Under the pieces are notes generated by a model that saw only the letters and a list, made by a program, of their open reading frames with translations, was not told the DNA's origin and searched no databases. Position numbers and translations under genes: made by a program. DNA of 64,000 bases, taken from Peptoniphilus_A hominis (GTDB taxonomy: Bacteria > Bacillota > Clostridia > Tissierellales > Peptoniphilaceae). The stretch spans positions 4,392-68,391 of the forward strand of contig NZ_JBBMFO010000006.1 of assembly GCF_040096015.1 (NCBI RefSeq). The letters run 5' to 3'. Shown here piece after piece: positions 41,709 through 51,431 of the stretch (the first letter of the stretch is position 1; each line of letters begins with the position of its first letter).

Positions 41709-42347
41709 GTGGCTAATGGAGATTATGAGGTAACTCACTCAAAGATATTAGATTGTGGTAAAAAAATTTTCAAAGAAAAAGGATTTGAAAAAGCTAATCT
41801 AAGAGCAATATGTAAAGCTGCGGGCGTGACAACAGGTGCTTTTTATGGACATTTTGAAGATAAAGAAGATCTTTTCTGTAAATTGGTTGAACCTCTAATA
41901 GACCAAATAAACATATATTATACAATGTATGAAGACAAGAGTTTTGATGTTTATAAGAAAGAAAGTCCAATAAGTAGAGAAGCTATTCAGAATGTTTTGG
42001 AATCAAAAGCACAAGGTGCTATTGAAATGGTACTGTATTTCTTTGAACATAAAGATGTGTTTGAACTTTTAATATTCGGTTCTTATGGAACAAAACATAA
42101 TAACTTTTTAGATAGTATCATTGAGAGAGAAGACAAAAATCATTTTAAAATTCTAAGTATGATTTATGGTGAAAATAATGTCAATGATGTAATAACTAAT
42201 AGAGGAATACACTTGCTGAATCATGCATATTTTTATGCTTTGTCAGAAGTAGCAGTTCATTCGCAAAATAAAGAAGAAGTAAAATTAAATGCAAGTTTGA
42301 TTTCACAGTTCTTTAATGAAGGATGGAGAAAAATTCGAGGATTATAA
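41709..42347 (+). CDS. TetR-family transcriptional repressor
   Basis: A 212-residue regulator with a GTG start preceded by AAAGGAG. The N-terminal helix-turn-helix reads THSKILDCGKKIFKEKGFEKANL, then RAICKAAGVTTGAFYGHFEDKEDLFCKLVE, a textbook TetR DNA-binding domain. The C-terminal ligand domain is divergent, as usual. Three copies of one palindrome flank the gene, so it probably represses itself and the downstream transporter operon until it binds an effector. Confidence 0.92.
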   Translation: MANGDYEVTHSKILDCGKKIFKEKGFEKANLRAICKAAGVTTGAFYGHFEDKEDLFCKLVEPLIDQINIYYTMYEDKSFDVYKKESPISREAIQNVLESKAQGAIEMVLYFFEHKDVFELLIFGSYGTKHNNFLDSIIEREDKNHFKILSMIYGENNVNDVITNRGIHLLNHAYFYALSEVAVHSQNKEEVKLNASLISQFFNEGWRKIRGL

Positions 42348-42361
42348 ATAAATTTTAGCTA

Positions 42362-42413
42362 AATATAACTTAGTTATAATTGATTTTTAACTTAAATATA
42401 ACTTAGTTATATT
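42362..42413 (+). promoter_or_regulatory. tandem TetR operators ahead of the transporter operon
   Basis: Two copies of the palindrome seen before tetR: AATATAACT-T-AGTTATAAT (42362-42380, one arm slightly degenerate) and AATATAACT-T-AGTTATATT (42395-42413, perfect). Their centres are 33 bases apart, about three helical turns, which would allow two dimers to bind the same face. TATAAT at 42375-42380 or TATATT at 42408-42413 could be -10 boxes. Confidence 0.85.
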
Positions 42414-42488
42414 GGTCGTGGAGATTATGGAGTTAAAAATTAATATCTATGTATTAGACATAAATAAAATTTTAAGGAGGATTAACTT

Positions 42489-43085
42489 ATGAATTTAAAA
42501 GGTATTGTAAAAATAGCAGTATTCTCTGTTATTGGATTTGTATTGACAATGGGATTAGGATTGTTGACGGGATCCTTTGGAATGCTCCCAAGTTTATATT
42601 TATCGTCAGCCCTGCCAACAATTATTGTAGCACCGGTTTTTGTTATTATGTGTAAACAGGTTCAGCAAAGAGGTACAGCATTTTTATATTTTCTATTGAT
42701 GGGTGTTTTCTATGTTCTCATGGGAATGTGGCCAGTAATTGTTGTTTGCGCTATTGCAGGAATTTTAGCAGAACTTGTAATTGGTAAGAAGGAAAATTAT
42801 GTGAATAAAAATATGAGGATTGGAACTGCGTTTGGAGCAGGTATGTTCATATATTCCTTACATGCTATGTATTTTATGTTTGTATTTGGTGTAGAAGGAC
42901 TTGCAAAGCAATTTCCAAAAATGTTTACAAAAGATTATGCAACATTCCTTTATAATTTTTACACTCCTAAAAACATATTGATTTGTCTGTTGATTTCAGT
43001 TGTAGCTTCAGTCATAGGTGCTTATTTTGGGACATACACTTATAATAAATTTTTTAGCAATAGGAAGAAAAAAAGTGTTTTGTAG
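42489..43085 (+). CDS. MptD-like ECF transporter substrate-binding (S) component
   Basis: A 198-residue integral membrane protein with six predicted helices, starting MNLKGIVKIAVFSVIGFVLT. Helical layout and motifs (LPTIIVAPVFVIMCKQVQQRGTAF) match the MptD-type S components of energy-coupling-factor transporters. Substrate is unknown. AAGGAGGATTAACTT precedes the ATG. It overlaps the following EcfT-type gene by 11 bases if the GTG start there is used. Confidence 0.82.
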   Translation: MNLKGIVKIAVFSVIGFVLTMGLGLLTGSFGMLPSLYLSSALPTIIVAPVFVIMCKQVQQRGTAFLYFLLMGVFYVLMGMWPVIVVCAIAGILAELVIGKKENYVNKNMRIGTAFGAGMFIYSLHAMYFMFVFGVEGLAKQFPKMFTKDYATFLYNFYTPKNILICLLISVVASVIGAYFGTYTYNKFFSNRKKKSVL

Positions 43086-43788
43086 AGATGAAAGAAATAA
43101 TAAAAACAAACACCAACTATCAGATAAAATCAACCCACTTACTATAGTTGGGTTGATTTTATTGTTTTCAGTTATTTTAACGGTAGGAGAACAATCCCAA
43201 TACTTATTTTCCCTTATTTTTGTTTTAGGGTTATTATTTTTATTTTCTATCAAAAAAGCATTTAGAACGATATGTTCATTGCTTATAGTATGGGGACTTA
43301 TTTATTTACTAAAACCTCATTTAGGAAATGTTTTGATTGGCTCTATATATACAATGCTACTTATAGTGTTGAAGTTTGCTCCACTTTTCATATTAGGAAG
43401 AGTTCTGTCATCATATAGCTCCTCGCATCTAATTGCTGCATTTAGAAAGATTGGAGTTGATGGTGGAATAGGTATAGGAATCACAGTATTTTTTCGTTTT
43501 ATTCCAGAAATCTCTATTAGGATGAAGGAAATAAACAACGGCATGAAAATTAGAGGATTTAAAGCAAGTATTTTCAAACCAATTAGAACATTTGAGTTAT
43601 ATTTTGTTCCTCTTATGTATAAGTGCATAGACATAAGCGACACCTTAACTTGTTCAATTATATCAAAAGGAATTGAATACGATGGGAAAAAAACAAGTTT
43701 TCATGAGGTGAAAATTACTTTTATTGATATCGCAATGATAGTCGGAGGGATGATTTTGTTGGGGGCGAGTTTATGGAAAAAATTTTAG
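43075..43788 (+). CDS. ECF transporter transmembrane (T) component
   Basis: About 237 residues with five or so helices and the EcfT coupling segment AFRKIGVDGGIGIGITVFFRF to MKEINNGMKIRGFKASIF. The EcfT Ala-Arg-Gly motif appears here as KIRGF. I prefer the GTG at 43075, which has AGGAAG at proper spacing, over the TTG at 43018. It couples the upstream S component to the downstream double ATPase. It overlaps the ATPase gene by 16 bases. Confidence 0.85.
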   Translation: MFCRDERNNKNKHQLSDKINPLTIVGLILLFSVILTVGEQSQYLFSLIFVLGLLFLFSIKKAFRTICSLLIVWGLIYLLKPHLGNVLIGSIYTMLLIVLKFAPLFILGRVLSSYSSSHLIAAFRKIGVDGGIGIGITVFFRFIPEISIRMKEINNGMKIRGFKASIFKPIRTFELYFVPLMYKCIDISDTLTCSIISKGIEYDGKKTSFHEVKITFIDIAMIVGGMILLGASLWKKF

Positions 43789-45239
43789 AGGCAGAAATCA
43801 AATCTTTTCATTATGGAGAAGATTTGATATTAAAAAATTTAAAAATGTCCGTAAACAAAAGCGAAATTGTAGTCTTAACGGGTCTTTCCGGATGCGGAAA
43901 AACGACACTTTTAAGATTACTAAACGGGCTTATTCCATCCTTTTATGATGGTGATTTGGACGGAGAAATCAAGATTTTAGGGAAAGATATAACGGCATAT
44001 AAAAAAGGAGAGTTAGCTAAATATATTGGCAATGTATTTCAAAATCCTAAAGATCAATTTTTTTGTGATGTTGTTGAAGATGAAATAGCTTTAGTGGGTG
44101 AAAATTTGGGCTTAGACAGGGATACATTAAAAGAAAAGGTTGAAGAAGCAATGGACTTATTAGGAATAAGCCATATCAGCAAAAAATCCATTTTTGAATT
44201 ATCAGGAGGAGAAAAGCAAAAAGTAGCTATAGCTGGAACTCTTATCTATGATACAGATATTATTTTTTTTGATGAGCCATCAAGTAGCCTCGATTACGAT
44301 AGTATAAAACACTTCAGAGAAATACTTCTCAGATTGAAAGCGATGGGGAAGACAATAATTATAGCGGAACATAGACTCTATTATTTAAAAGAGATTTTTA
44401 ACAGGTTGATTTATATAAAAGATGGTACAATATGTGGTATTTTTCCGAATGGGAGTCTTAGTAATGATAAATGTAAGGAACTTGAGTTAAGAACACTTAA
44501 TGAAAGAGAATTGGTATCAGAAATAGAACCGATTGTAGCTGAAAGCTACATAAAACTAAATAACGCTTGTATCCATCAAGGGAAAAGAACCTTGATAAAA
44601 AATTTAACTTTTGAGCTTGGGAAAAGCGAAATAATGGGAGTTATTGGTCCTAATGGTATTGGGAAAAGTACTTTAGCAAAAGCATTATGCGGATTATCTG
44701 AAAAATATTTAGATGTAAACTATGGGCATAAACAAAAGGAAAGGCTCAGAAACTCATACTGTGTATTACAGGATGTAGATGCTCAGATTTTTTTAGACAC
44801 AGTAGAAAATGAACTGATATTTTGCAAAGATAAAAATTCAGAAAGTGATTTAGAAGAAATCCGTAACTACTTAAAAGATACAGATTTGTGGAATAAGAAA
44901 ACCAATCACCCACAGAAATTATCAGGGGGACAAAAACAACGATTGGCAATTATCACTTCATTTTTATCAGGTCGTAAGCTAATAATTTTGGATGAACCAA
45001 CATCAGGGCTTGATTATAAAAGTATGAAAATCATGTCCGAATTAATGAAAGAAAAAGCAAAGGAGATTCCAATTATAATAATTACTCATGACTTAGAGCT
45101 GTTATTTAAAACCTGTCATTCCGTCTTAATGCTCGGTGATAAGGATTATAAAAAAATATCTGTAAAAGGAAATGAAGAGTTGATCATGGATTTTATGGAT
45201 AAAAAAATTTTATGGAAGGAGATAAACTATGTTAAATAA
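43773..45239 (+). CDS. ECF-type ABC ATPase with two fused nucleotide-binding domains
   Basis: A 488-residue protein containing two ATPase domains. The first has Walker A GLSGCGKTT (37-45), signature LSGGEKQKVAIAG and Walker B IIFFDEPSSSLD. The second has Walker A GPNGIGKST (292-300), signature LSGGQKQRLAIIT and Walker B IILDEPTSGLD. Fused EcfA-EcfA' proteins energise ECF transporters with one S and one T component, exactly the two genes upstream. Overlaps of 16 and 11 bases with its neighbours mark a tightly coupled operon. Confidence 0.92.
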   Translation: MEKILEAEIKSFHYGEDLILKNLKMSVNKSEIVVLTGLSGCGKTTLLRLLNGLIPSFYDGDLDGEIKILGKDITAYKKGELAKYIGNVFQNPKDQFFCDVVEDEIALVGENLGLDRDTLKEKVEEAMDLLGISHISKKSIFELSGGEKQKVAIAGTLIYDTDIIFFDEPSSSLDYDSIKHFREILLRLKAMGKTIIIAEHRLYYLKEIFNRLIYIKDGTICGIFPNGSLSNDKCKELELRTLNERELVSEIEPIVAESYIKLNNACIHQGKRTLIKNLTFELGKSEIMGVIGPNGIGKSTLAKALCGLSEKYLDVNYGHKQKERLRNSYCVLQDVDAQIFLDTVENELIFCKDKNSESDLEEIRNYLKDTDLWNKKTNHPQKLSGGQKQRLAIITSFLSGRKLIILDEPTSGLDYKSMKIMSELMKEKAKEIPIIIITHDLELLFKTCHSVLMLGDKDYKKISVKGNEELIMDFMDKKILWKEINYVK

Positions 45240-47019
45240 GGTTTTCGAATATGCTGGTACGCATAAAAAATCAATTCACTTAGCAAGTTTTATTATGCTT
45301 ATTAGTGTAATTATGGGTGTGTTACCCTTTCTATTTGTATATAAAATCATCAATCCACTTGTTTTAGGTAAACAATTGGAATTTGAAAGAATTGTTTTTT
45401 TATTGATAAGCATTTTAGTTTGTTTAGTATTACAAGCTGTCTTAGGTGGAGTAGGTCTTAATGTCTCACATAAAGCAGCATACAACACGTTACTTGGACT
45501 TCGAACATCTTTACAGAAAAAAATGGAAGCTCTTCCATTGGGTGTTGTTGAAGAAAAAGGGACGGGTACAATCAAAAAAATGTTCGTGGATGATATTGGT
45601 AGTTTAGAAGTGCTTTTAGCTCATTCGCTTCCTGAAGGAATAGCTAATTTAGTTGTACCTATTATGGTTTATGTTTCAATGTTTTTTATTGACTGGAGAT
45701 TAGCTTTAATGTCATTAGCTTCTATTCCGATTAGCGTTCTCGCAATGATGATTATGTACTCTGTAGGTATGAAACAAATGGGTCCATATTATATGGCAAG
45801 TGGAAAAATGAATAATACCATTATTGAGTATGTAAACGGTATGGAAGTTGTAAAAGTATTTAATAAGCAAACAGAGTCTTATGAACGCCTTTCTAAAGAT
45901 ATCAGTAATTACAGAGATTATGCACTTGCTTGGTATAAGACGGCATGGCCATGGATGGCGTTATACAGTGCCTTACTTCCATGCACAATTATTTTAACAT
46001 TGCCGCTTGGTGGCTACTTTGTATATATGGGCTATGCAAGCCTTTCTAACTTAATATTAATATTATGCCTTTCTTTAAGTATAGGCTTACCACTACTGAA
46101 AGCTCTCGGATTTTTACCAACTATGCCGCAGTTAAATTATAAAATTTCTGCTTTAGAACAAGCCTTAAATATGGCTCCTTTAAAACAGGGAGAAAATGAT
46201 TTTAAGGGAACAGGACAGACTATTTTATTTGACAATGTTACCTTTGGCTATCAGTTAAGCAGGATGGGAGAAAATGGACAGCCTGAAACCTATATTAAGA
46301 ATGTTATTCATAATGTTAGTTTTACGGCAAGAGCCGGCGAAAAGACAGCGATTGTTGGCGAATCCGGTTCAGGAAAAAGTACTTTGGCTAAACTTTTAAT
46401 TCATTATTATGATGTTTTAGATGGAAGCATAAGTATTGGTGGACAAGACATACAGGACATAAGATTGGAATCACTCAACAAACAAATTTCTTATGTAGCA
46501 CAAGACCAATATCTGTTTAATACCTCTCTTTTAGAAAATATTCGCATTGGTAATTTAGATGCCAGTGATGATGAGGTAATAGAAGCAGCTAAAAAAGCCC
46601 AGTGCATGGAGTTCTTAAATAGACTTCCGAATGGTATTTATTCTTTAGCTGGAGAAGCAGGAAAGATGCTTTCAGGTGGAGAAAGGCAAAGAATATCATT
46701 AGCAAGAGCTATATTAAAGAATGCTCCGATTGTTGTGCTTGATGAGGCAACAGCTTACGCAGATCCGGAAAATGAAGAAAAAATGGAAGCGGCTATTCGT
46801 GAACTTGTAAAAGGGAAAACCTTAATTGTTATTGCACATAAGTTGCCGTCTATTGTAGATGCAGATCAGATATTGGTTATGGATCATGGTCGTTTAGTTG
46901 CGAATGGAAAGCATAAAGATTTATTAGAATCTTCGGTAGAATATCGTAAATTATGGGATGCGACACTATTTAGTAAAGATTGGAAAATCAGTAGAAAGAA
47001 AGGTGAAATGAATGTTTAG
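45229..47019 (+). CDS. half ABC transporter (membrane plus ATPase domain), first of a pair
   Basis: A 596-residue protein with six membrane helices in residues 1 to about 300 and an ATPase domain with Walker A GESGSGKST (from 377), LSGGERQRISLARAIL and VVLDEATAYADPENE. It overlaps the next gene by eight bases, and the two should form a heterodimer. Pairs of this kind next to an MptD-like ECF set resemble YbtP/YbtQ and IrtA/IrtB arrangements, which import metal chelates despite an exporter fold. The direction of transport here is therefore not settled. Confidence 0.88.
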   Translation: MLNKVFEYAGTHKKSIHLASFIMLISVIMGVLPFLFVYKIINPLVLGKQLEFERIVFLLISILVCLVLQAVLGGVGLNVSHKAAYNTLLGLRTSLQKKMEALPLGVVEEKGTGTIKKMFVDDIGSLEVLLAHSLPEGIANLVVPIMVYVSMFFIDWRLALMSLASIPISVLAMMIMYSVGMKQMGPYYMASGKMNNTIIEYVNGMEVVKVFNKQTESYERLSKDISNYRDYALAWYKTAWPWMALYSALLPCTIILTLPLGGYFVYMGYASLSNLILILCLSLSIGLPLLKALGFLPTMPQLNYKISALEQALNMAPLKQGENDFKGTGQTILFDNVTFGYQLSRMGENGQPETYIKNVIHNVSFTARAGEKTAIVGESGSGKSTLAKLLIHYYDVLDGSISIGGQDIQDIRLESLNKQISYVAQDQYLFNTSLLENIRIGNLDASDDEVIEAAKKAQCMEFLNRLPNGIYSLAGEAGKMLSGGERQRISLARAILKNAPIVVLDEATAYADPENEEKMEAAIRELVKGKTLIVIAHKLPSIVDADQILVMDHGRLVANGKHKDLLESSVEYRKLWDATLFSKDWKISRKKGEMNV

Positions 47020-48757
47020 ACTAATTTCAAGAATTTTAAATCTATCAGGTAAATACAAAAACAGAATAAAGTCCGCATTTATATTTGCCTTTGTTGAATC
47101 TATATTAAGTAAAATGCCTATATTTATTGCATTTACCGTTTTGATTGGATTTTATGAAAAAACGAATACTCCCAAAACTTTTCTATATGTAGGAGTAGGA
47201 CTTGTTTTAGTGGTTTTATTACAAGCTGTGGTTCACTTCTTAAGTGATAAATTACAAAGTGCAGCCGGCTTTATGATTTTTGCTGATAAAAGAATGCAGC
47301 TTGGTAATCATCTTAGAAAGCTTCCAATGGGATATTTTACAGCAGGTAATTTAGGAAAAATAAATTCTGTTTTAAGTTCGGACATGGCTTTTATTGAAGA
47401 AGTTTCCATGAGTACGATTGCCAATATGATGAGCTATGTATTATCAACACTTGTACTAACAGTATTCATGTTTGTTTTAGATTACAGAATTGGACTGATT
47501 GCGCTGTGTGTGACACTGGTTGCAACATTGCTTGCAAATAGCATGAACAAAATGTCTTTATCTGAATCGGTTATTAGACAAGAACAAAGTGAAAAACTCA
47601 CTGATGCAGTTTTGTCATTTGCTGAGGGGATCAGTGTTATTAAAAGTTATAACCTTTTAGGTGAAAATTCTAAATCTCTTACAGATAATTTTATATCATC
47701 AAAGAACACATCAATAAAATTTGAAAATAAAATAACACCATGGACAACCGGTTTAAATATTATTTATGGAATTGGTATCACATTTATTTTAGCAGTGGCT
47801 TTATATCTTAATAATAAAGGAACTTTGGGACTTCCATATATGTTGGGGCTTATTTTGTTTGTGTTTGACTTATTTAGCCCTTTAAAAACACTTTATGGTG
47901 AAGCTACAAGGCTTACTGTAATGAACGCTGCTTTGGATCGCATCGAAGAAGTGTTAAATGAAACTGAATTACAAGATGTAGGGAAAAAACATATACCAAA
48001 ATCTGAGTCCTCAGAACCTGAAATTTGTTTTAATCATGTTAAATTTTCTTATGGTGAAAAAGAGGTCTTGCATGATATGAGTTTCAAAATGAATAAGAAT
48101 ACAATGACGGCTTTAGTTGGACAGTCTGGTGGAGGAAAATCCACAGTGGCTAATCTTTTGGCAAGATTCTGGGATGTAGACTCTGGAGAAATTTTGATTA
48201 GAGGAGTGAATATAAAGGATGTTTCACTGTCTGAATTGATGTCAGAAATCAGTATGGTTTTTCAGAGAGTTTATTTATTCCAAGATACAATTTTTAATAA
48301 TATTGCTATGGGAAAAGAAAATGCAACTAAGGAAGAAGTTATAGAAGCAGCCAAAAAAGCAAGATGTTATGATTTTATTATGGAACTTCCTGATGGATTT
48401 GACACAATGATCGGAGAGGGAGGTGCAACTCTATCTGGTGGTGAAAAACAAAGAATTTCTATTGCTCGCTGTATATTAAAAAATGCTCCTATTGTAATTC
48501 TTGACGAAGCAACAGCAAGTGTTGATGTGGATAATGAAAGCTATATACAGGAAGCAATCAGTGAATTGGTAAAGAATAAAACATTATTAGTTATCGCTCA
48601 TAGATTAAATACTATTAGAGATGCCGATAATATTATTGTAATCAAGGAAGGCAATATTGTAGAACAAGGAACCCATAATGAACTAATTTCTTTAAATGGG
48701 ATTTATAAAAATATGGTAGAGCTGCAAAATAAAAATAATGGCGTAAAAATACTGTGA
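47012..48757 (+). CDS. half ABC transporter (membrane plus ATPase domain), second of a pair
   Basis: A 581-residue partner of the preceding gene. Six membrane helices occupy about 20-310; the ATPase domain has Walker A GQSGGGKST (from 370), LSGGEKQRISIARCIL and VILDEATASVDVDNE. Both subunits keep the catalytic Glu, so both sites look hydrolytically competent. It lies 31 bases upstream of the MATE gene in the same operon. Confidence 0.88.
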   Translation: MFRLISRILNLSGKYKNRIKSAFIFAFVESILSKMPIFIAFTVLIGFYEKTNTPKTFLYVGVGLVLVVLLQAVVHFLSDKLQSAAGFMIFADKRMQLGNHLRKLPMGYFTAGNLGKINSVLSSDMAFIEEVSMSTIANMMSYVLSTLVLTVFMFVLDYRIGLIALCVTLVATLLANSMNKMSLSESVIRQEQSEKLTDAVLSFAEGISVIKSYNLLGENSKSLTDNFISSKNTSIKFENKITPWTTGLNIIYGIGITFILAVALYLNNKGTLGLPYMLGLILFVFDLFSPLKTLYGEATRLTVMNAALDRIEEVLNETELQDVGKKHIPKSESSEPEICFNHVKFSYGEKEVLHDMSFKMNKNTMTALVGQSGGGKSTVANLLARFWDVDSGEILIRGVNIKDVSLSELMSEISMVFQRVYLFQDTIFNNIAMGKENATKEEVIEAAKKARCYDFIMELPDGFDTMIGEGGATLSGGEKQRISIARCILKNAPIVILDEATASVDVDNESYIQEAISELVKNKTLLVIAHRLNTIRDADNIIVIKEGNIVEQGTHNELISLNGIYKNMVELQNKNNGVKIL

Positions 48758-48788
48758 GAAAATATTTATTATAAATGGAGGTAAGTAC

Positions 48789-50132
48789 GTGAAACAGGAT
48801 ATGAAAGAACAACTTCTTACAAAAAGTCCATTATCTTTAATGTTTCAACTATCCATTCCGGCCGTAATCGGAATGATAGTTATAGGATTATATCCATTAA
48901 TGGATGGAATTTTTGCAGGAAATATTATAGGACAAAGTGCAATGACCGCTTGTGGAGTTGCACTTCCACTTACATTTTTTAACAGTGGTACATCAACTTT
49001 ACTTGGAGTGGGAAGTGCATCAATTTTATCTAGATCTCTTGGAAAAGGTGATAGAGAAACCGTAGATAAGATTATGGGAAATTTGATTTATTTTGTAATT
49101 TTATTTTCCGTAATAATTACAGTTGGAGGAATAATTTTAGCTCCACATTTTCTAGACTTAGTAGGTGCAAGTGGAGAGATTAAAGAACTTGGAGTTAGGT
49201 ACTTAAGGGTAATATTTTTAGGCTCTATTTTTGTAAACTTCACACAATCAGCTAATATGGTTATGCGTGGCGAAGGTCTTATGAAAAGAGCCATGGGAAT
49301 TATGGCAATGGGAGCCTTTATAAATATTATTCTTGATCCAATACTTATGAAAGCTATGGGAGAATATGCCATAGAAGGGGCTGCCATTGCAACCATAGTT
49401 GCTCAAATTATTCAAGCTATTGTAACTTTATATTACTTTAAAAATAAAAGTGAAAATGTAAAAATAGGAAAAATTAGAAAGTATAAAGAAGTTTATAAAG
49501 AAATGTTTGGTGTAGGAGTTTCTGCAATGATTATGCAAGTTTTCTTTATGATTCAACAGACACTTTTATATAAACAAGCCTTTTTATACGGAGGAGAGAC
49601 AAACGGCATATTAATGGCAGCAACTCTAAGAATTTATGCCTTTTCATTCATTCCACTTTGGGGAATGAGCCAAGGACTTCAACCGGTCGTTGGAACAAAT
49701 TTTGGTGCTAAAAAATTTGATAGGGTAAGAGAAACTATGAAAGTATTTTCAATAGGCGGACTAGTTCTTGCTGCAATATTTTGGATACCTGTACAAATAT
49801 TTACAAGAGAAATTCTATCAGGATTTAATGTAAGTGAAGAAATAATATCACAAGGATTGAATAATCTTAGATTATTTTACTCAGTATTTATTTTATACGG
49901 AGTAATGGTTATGACCATAACATTTTTCCAAGCTATTGGTGATGGCAAAAAGGCAGGAAAGATTGTAATGCTAAGACAACTTATTTTATTTGTTCCAGCT
50001 ATGTTAATACTTCCTAAAATTTTCGGTAGTAGTGCAGTTTGGTGGGCAGAGCCGGCAGTTGATTTATTGATGATTATAGTTGGATTAATAATGCAAGGAA
50101 AAGCTCTTTCAAAAATGGTAAAAGGTAACTAA
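48789..50132 (+). CDS. MATE-family efflux transporter
   Basis: A 447-residue protein with twelve predicted helices. It starts at a GTG preceded by ATGGAGGTAAG. Typical MATE features are SIPAVIGMIVIGLYPLMDGIF near the N-terminus, VIMRGEG-type NMVMRGEGLMKRAM, and PLWGMSQGLQPVVGTNFGAK in the second half. The family expels cationic drugs or metabolites in exchange for H+ or Na+. As the last gene of the TetR operon it may remove a toxic ligand of the regulator. Confidence 0.9.
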   Translation: MKQDMKEQLLTKSPLSLMFQLSIPAVIGMIVIGLYPLMDGIFAGNIIGQSAMTACGVALPLTFFNSGTSTLLGVGSASILSRSLGKGDRETVDKIMGNLIYFVILFSVIITVGGIILAPHFLDLVGASGEIKELGVRYLRVIFLGSIFVNFTQSANMVMRGEGLMKRAMGIMAMGAFINIILDPILMKAMGEYAIEGAAIATIVAQIIQAIVTLYYFKNKSENVKIGKIRKYKEVYKEMFGVGVSAMIMQVFFMIQQTLLYKQAFLYGGETNGILMAATLRIYAFSFIPLWGMSQGLQPVVGTNFGAKKFDRVRETMKVFSIGGLVLAAIFWIPVQIFTREILSGFNVSEEIISQGLNNLRLFYSVFILYGVMVMTITFFQAIGDGKKAGKIVMLRQLILFVPAMLILPKIFGSSAVWWAEPAVDLLMIIVGLIMQGKALSKMVKGN

Positions 50133-50363
50133 ATAACATTTTAAAAAATAATATATTTAGACTTTGAAAGGAAAGATTTTCATTGTGAATGAAAATTCAA
50201 AAAGATAAAGATTATCCGTCAATCAAAAAAATTACAAATACAAAAAAACTGGGAAAAAAGTATTTATTTCCAAAAGGTTTAATAAGTCAACAATGATATA
50301 TAAGCGGGAATAAGTACAGGATGATTATATAGTTATTATAAAAGAAAAGAGGATATTTTATAT

Positions 50364-50644
50364 GATTTAATTTCTGAAAAATTTAATTTTGTGAAATTCA
50401 TAGAATTTGTATTAAAGGATGTAGACAGTATTATTAATACAAATATTATAGAAATATTAATAGATAAAATATTCAGTTGTGAAGAATTCAGATCTATATA
50501 TGCTATTTTTTAGTTGAATCTAAGGATGATAAAAAATTTAAGAATTTGGAAGAACAAATAAAACTCAGATTTATAAATTATTTTAATAATAATTTAGATA
50601 ATCACACAAGCATGGAAGCTGATAAATTTCATGACAAGCTTTAG
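50364..50644 (+). pseudogene. frameshifted remnant of an unidentified gene
   Basis: The frame from 50364 reads DLISEKFNFVKFIEFVLKD on to FRSIYAIF and a stop at 50513. The adjacent frame continues VESKDDKKFKNLEEQIKLRF to EADKFHDKL and a stop at 50644. Both parts are amphipathic and protein-like, as if one base was lost near 50510. I cannot name the family. The rest of 50133-50862 shows only A/T-rich sequence with frequent stops. Confidence 0.4.
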
Positions 50645-50862
50645 TTATTAATACTTTCAATAAAATATTTAGATACTAAAAAAGATAATTATACTCATAT
50701 CAATATTTAGAAAGATATATGTGTAATGGAGGTAGATACTTTAATGATAAAAAATCTATATAAGGAAATAATAAGTTTATCTACCTATTTAAACATCATA
50801 TTTATTTTTATTTTTTAGATTTAATAAAAAACTGTATTTAGTTTTTAAACTATTATTTTTTA

Positions 50863-50903
50863 GAGGACGCGGCATGTCTAAATGTCGCAGTCCTCCTTTT
50901 TTT
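50863..50903 (+). terminator. Rho-independent terminator or attenuator before the sigma-like gene
   Basis: GAGGAC plus GCGGCAT (50863-50875) pairs with ATGTCGC plus GTCCTC (50882-50895), with one wobble and one bulged A, followed by CTTTTTTT. It lies 40 bases upstream of the sigma-like start, so it either ends upstream transcription or attenuates this gene. Confidence 0.8.
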
Positions 50904-50942
50904 ATTTTCAAAAAAGAATTTGAAAAAGAAAAGGAGGACAAG

Positions 50943-51347
50943 ATGTCTAAAGAAAAATATATTTATGTGGATGGAAAGAAAATATATGTAAGCGATGAAA
51001 TTTATAGAGAATATAAGAAACTAAAGAATCGTGAAGAGTATCTATCAAGACTAGATAGAAAGTATAGAGATCTTTATTTTACAAGCGAAAATGATGCTAT
51101 AGAAAATATAGTAGATAAAAGTGTAAATGTAGAAAAGATAATTGAGACTAAGCTTAGAATAGGGGATCTATATAAGGCACTTGATAACTTAAATGAGGAA
51201 GAAAGAAAGATAATCGATGCTTTATATTTTGAAGAAAAAACAATCCGAGATCTAGCAAAAGAAAAAGATGTATCTTCCAAAAAAATTTTCACATCAAGAA
51301 ATAAAATATTACAAAAACTAAAAAAACTACTCGATGTAGAAGATTAG
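50943..51347 (+). CDS. small sigma-factor-like protein (region 4 helix-turn-helix)
   Basis: A 134-residue protein. The C-terminal part (LYKALDNLNEEERKIIDALYFEEKTIRDLAKEKDVSSKKIFTSRNKILQKLKKLL) is a sigma-70 region 4-like helix-turn-helix. The N-terminus (KYIYVDGKKIYVSDEIYREYKKLKNREEY) is the standard opening of the sigma-like proteins of Tn916/Tn1549-type elements. I choose the ATG at 50943 because of AAGGAGGACAAG directly upstream; a longer frame begins inside the terminator at 50874. It probably regulates expression of the downstream recombination genes. Confidence 0.85.
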   Translation: MSKEKYIYVDGKKIYVSDEIYREYKKLKNREEYLSRLDRKYRDLYFTSENDAIENIVDKSVNVEKIIETKLRIGDLYKALDNLNEEERKIIDALYFEEKTIRDLAKEKDVSSKKIFTSRNKILQKLKKLLDVED

Positions 51348-51431
51348 GGAATTACTAAGGATCTTCTTGTTTTATGGGAAATTAAAAAATACTTCAAAAA
51401 AATGGAAACAAGAGGCATAAAAATTAAGGTT

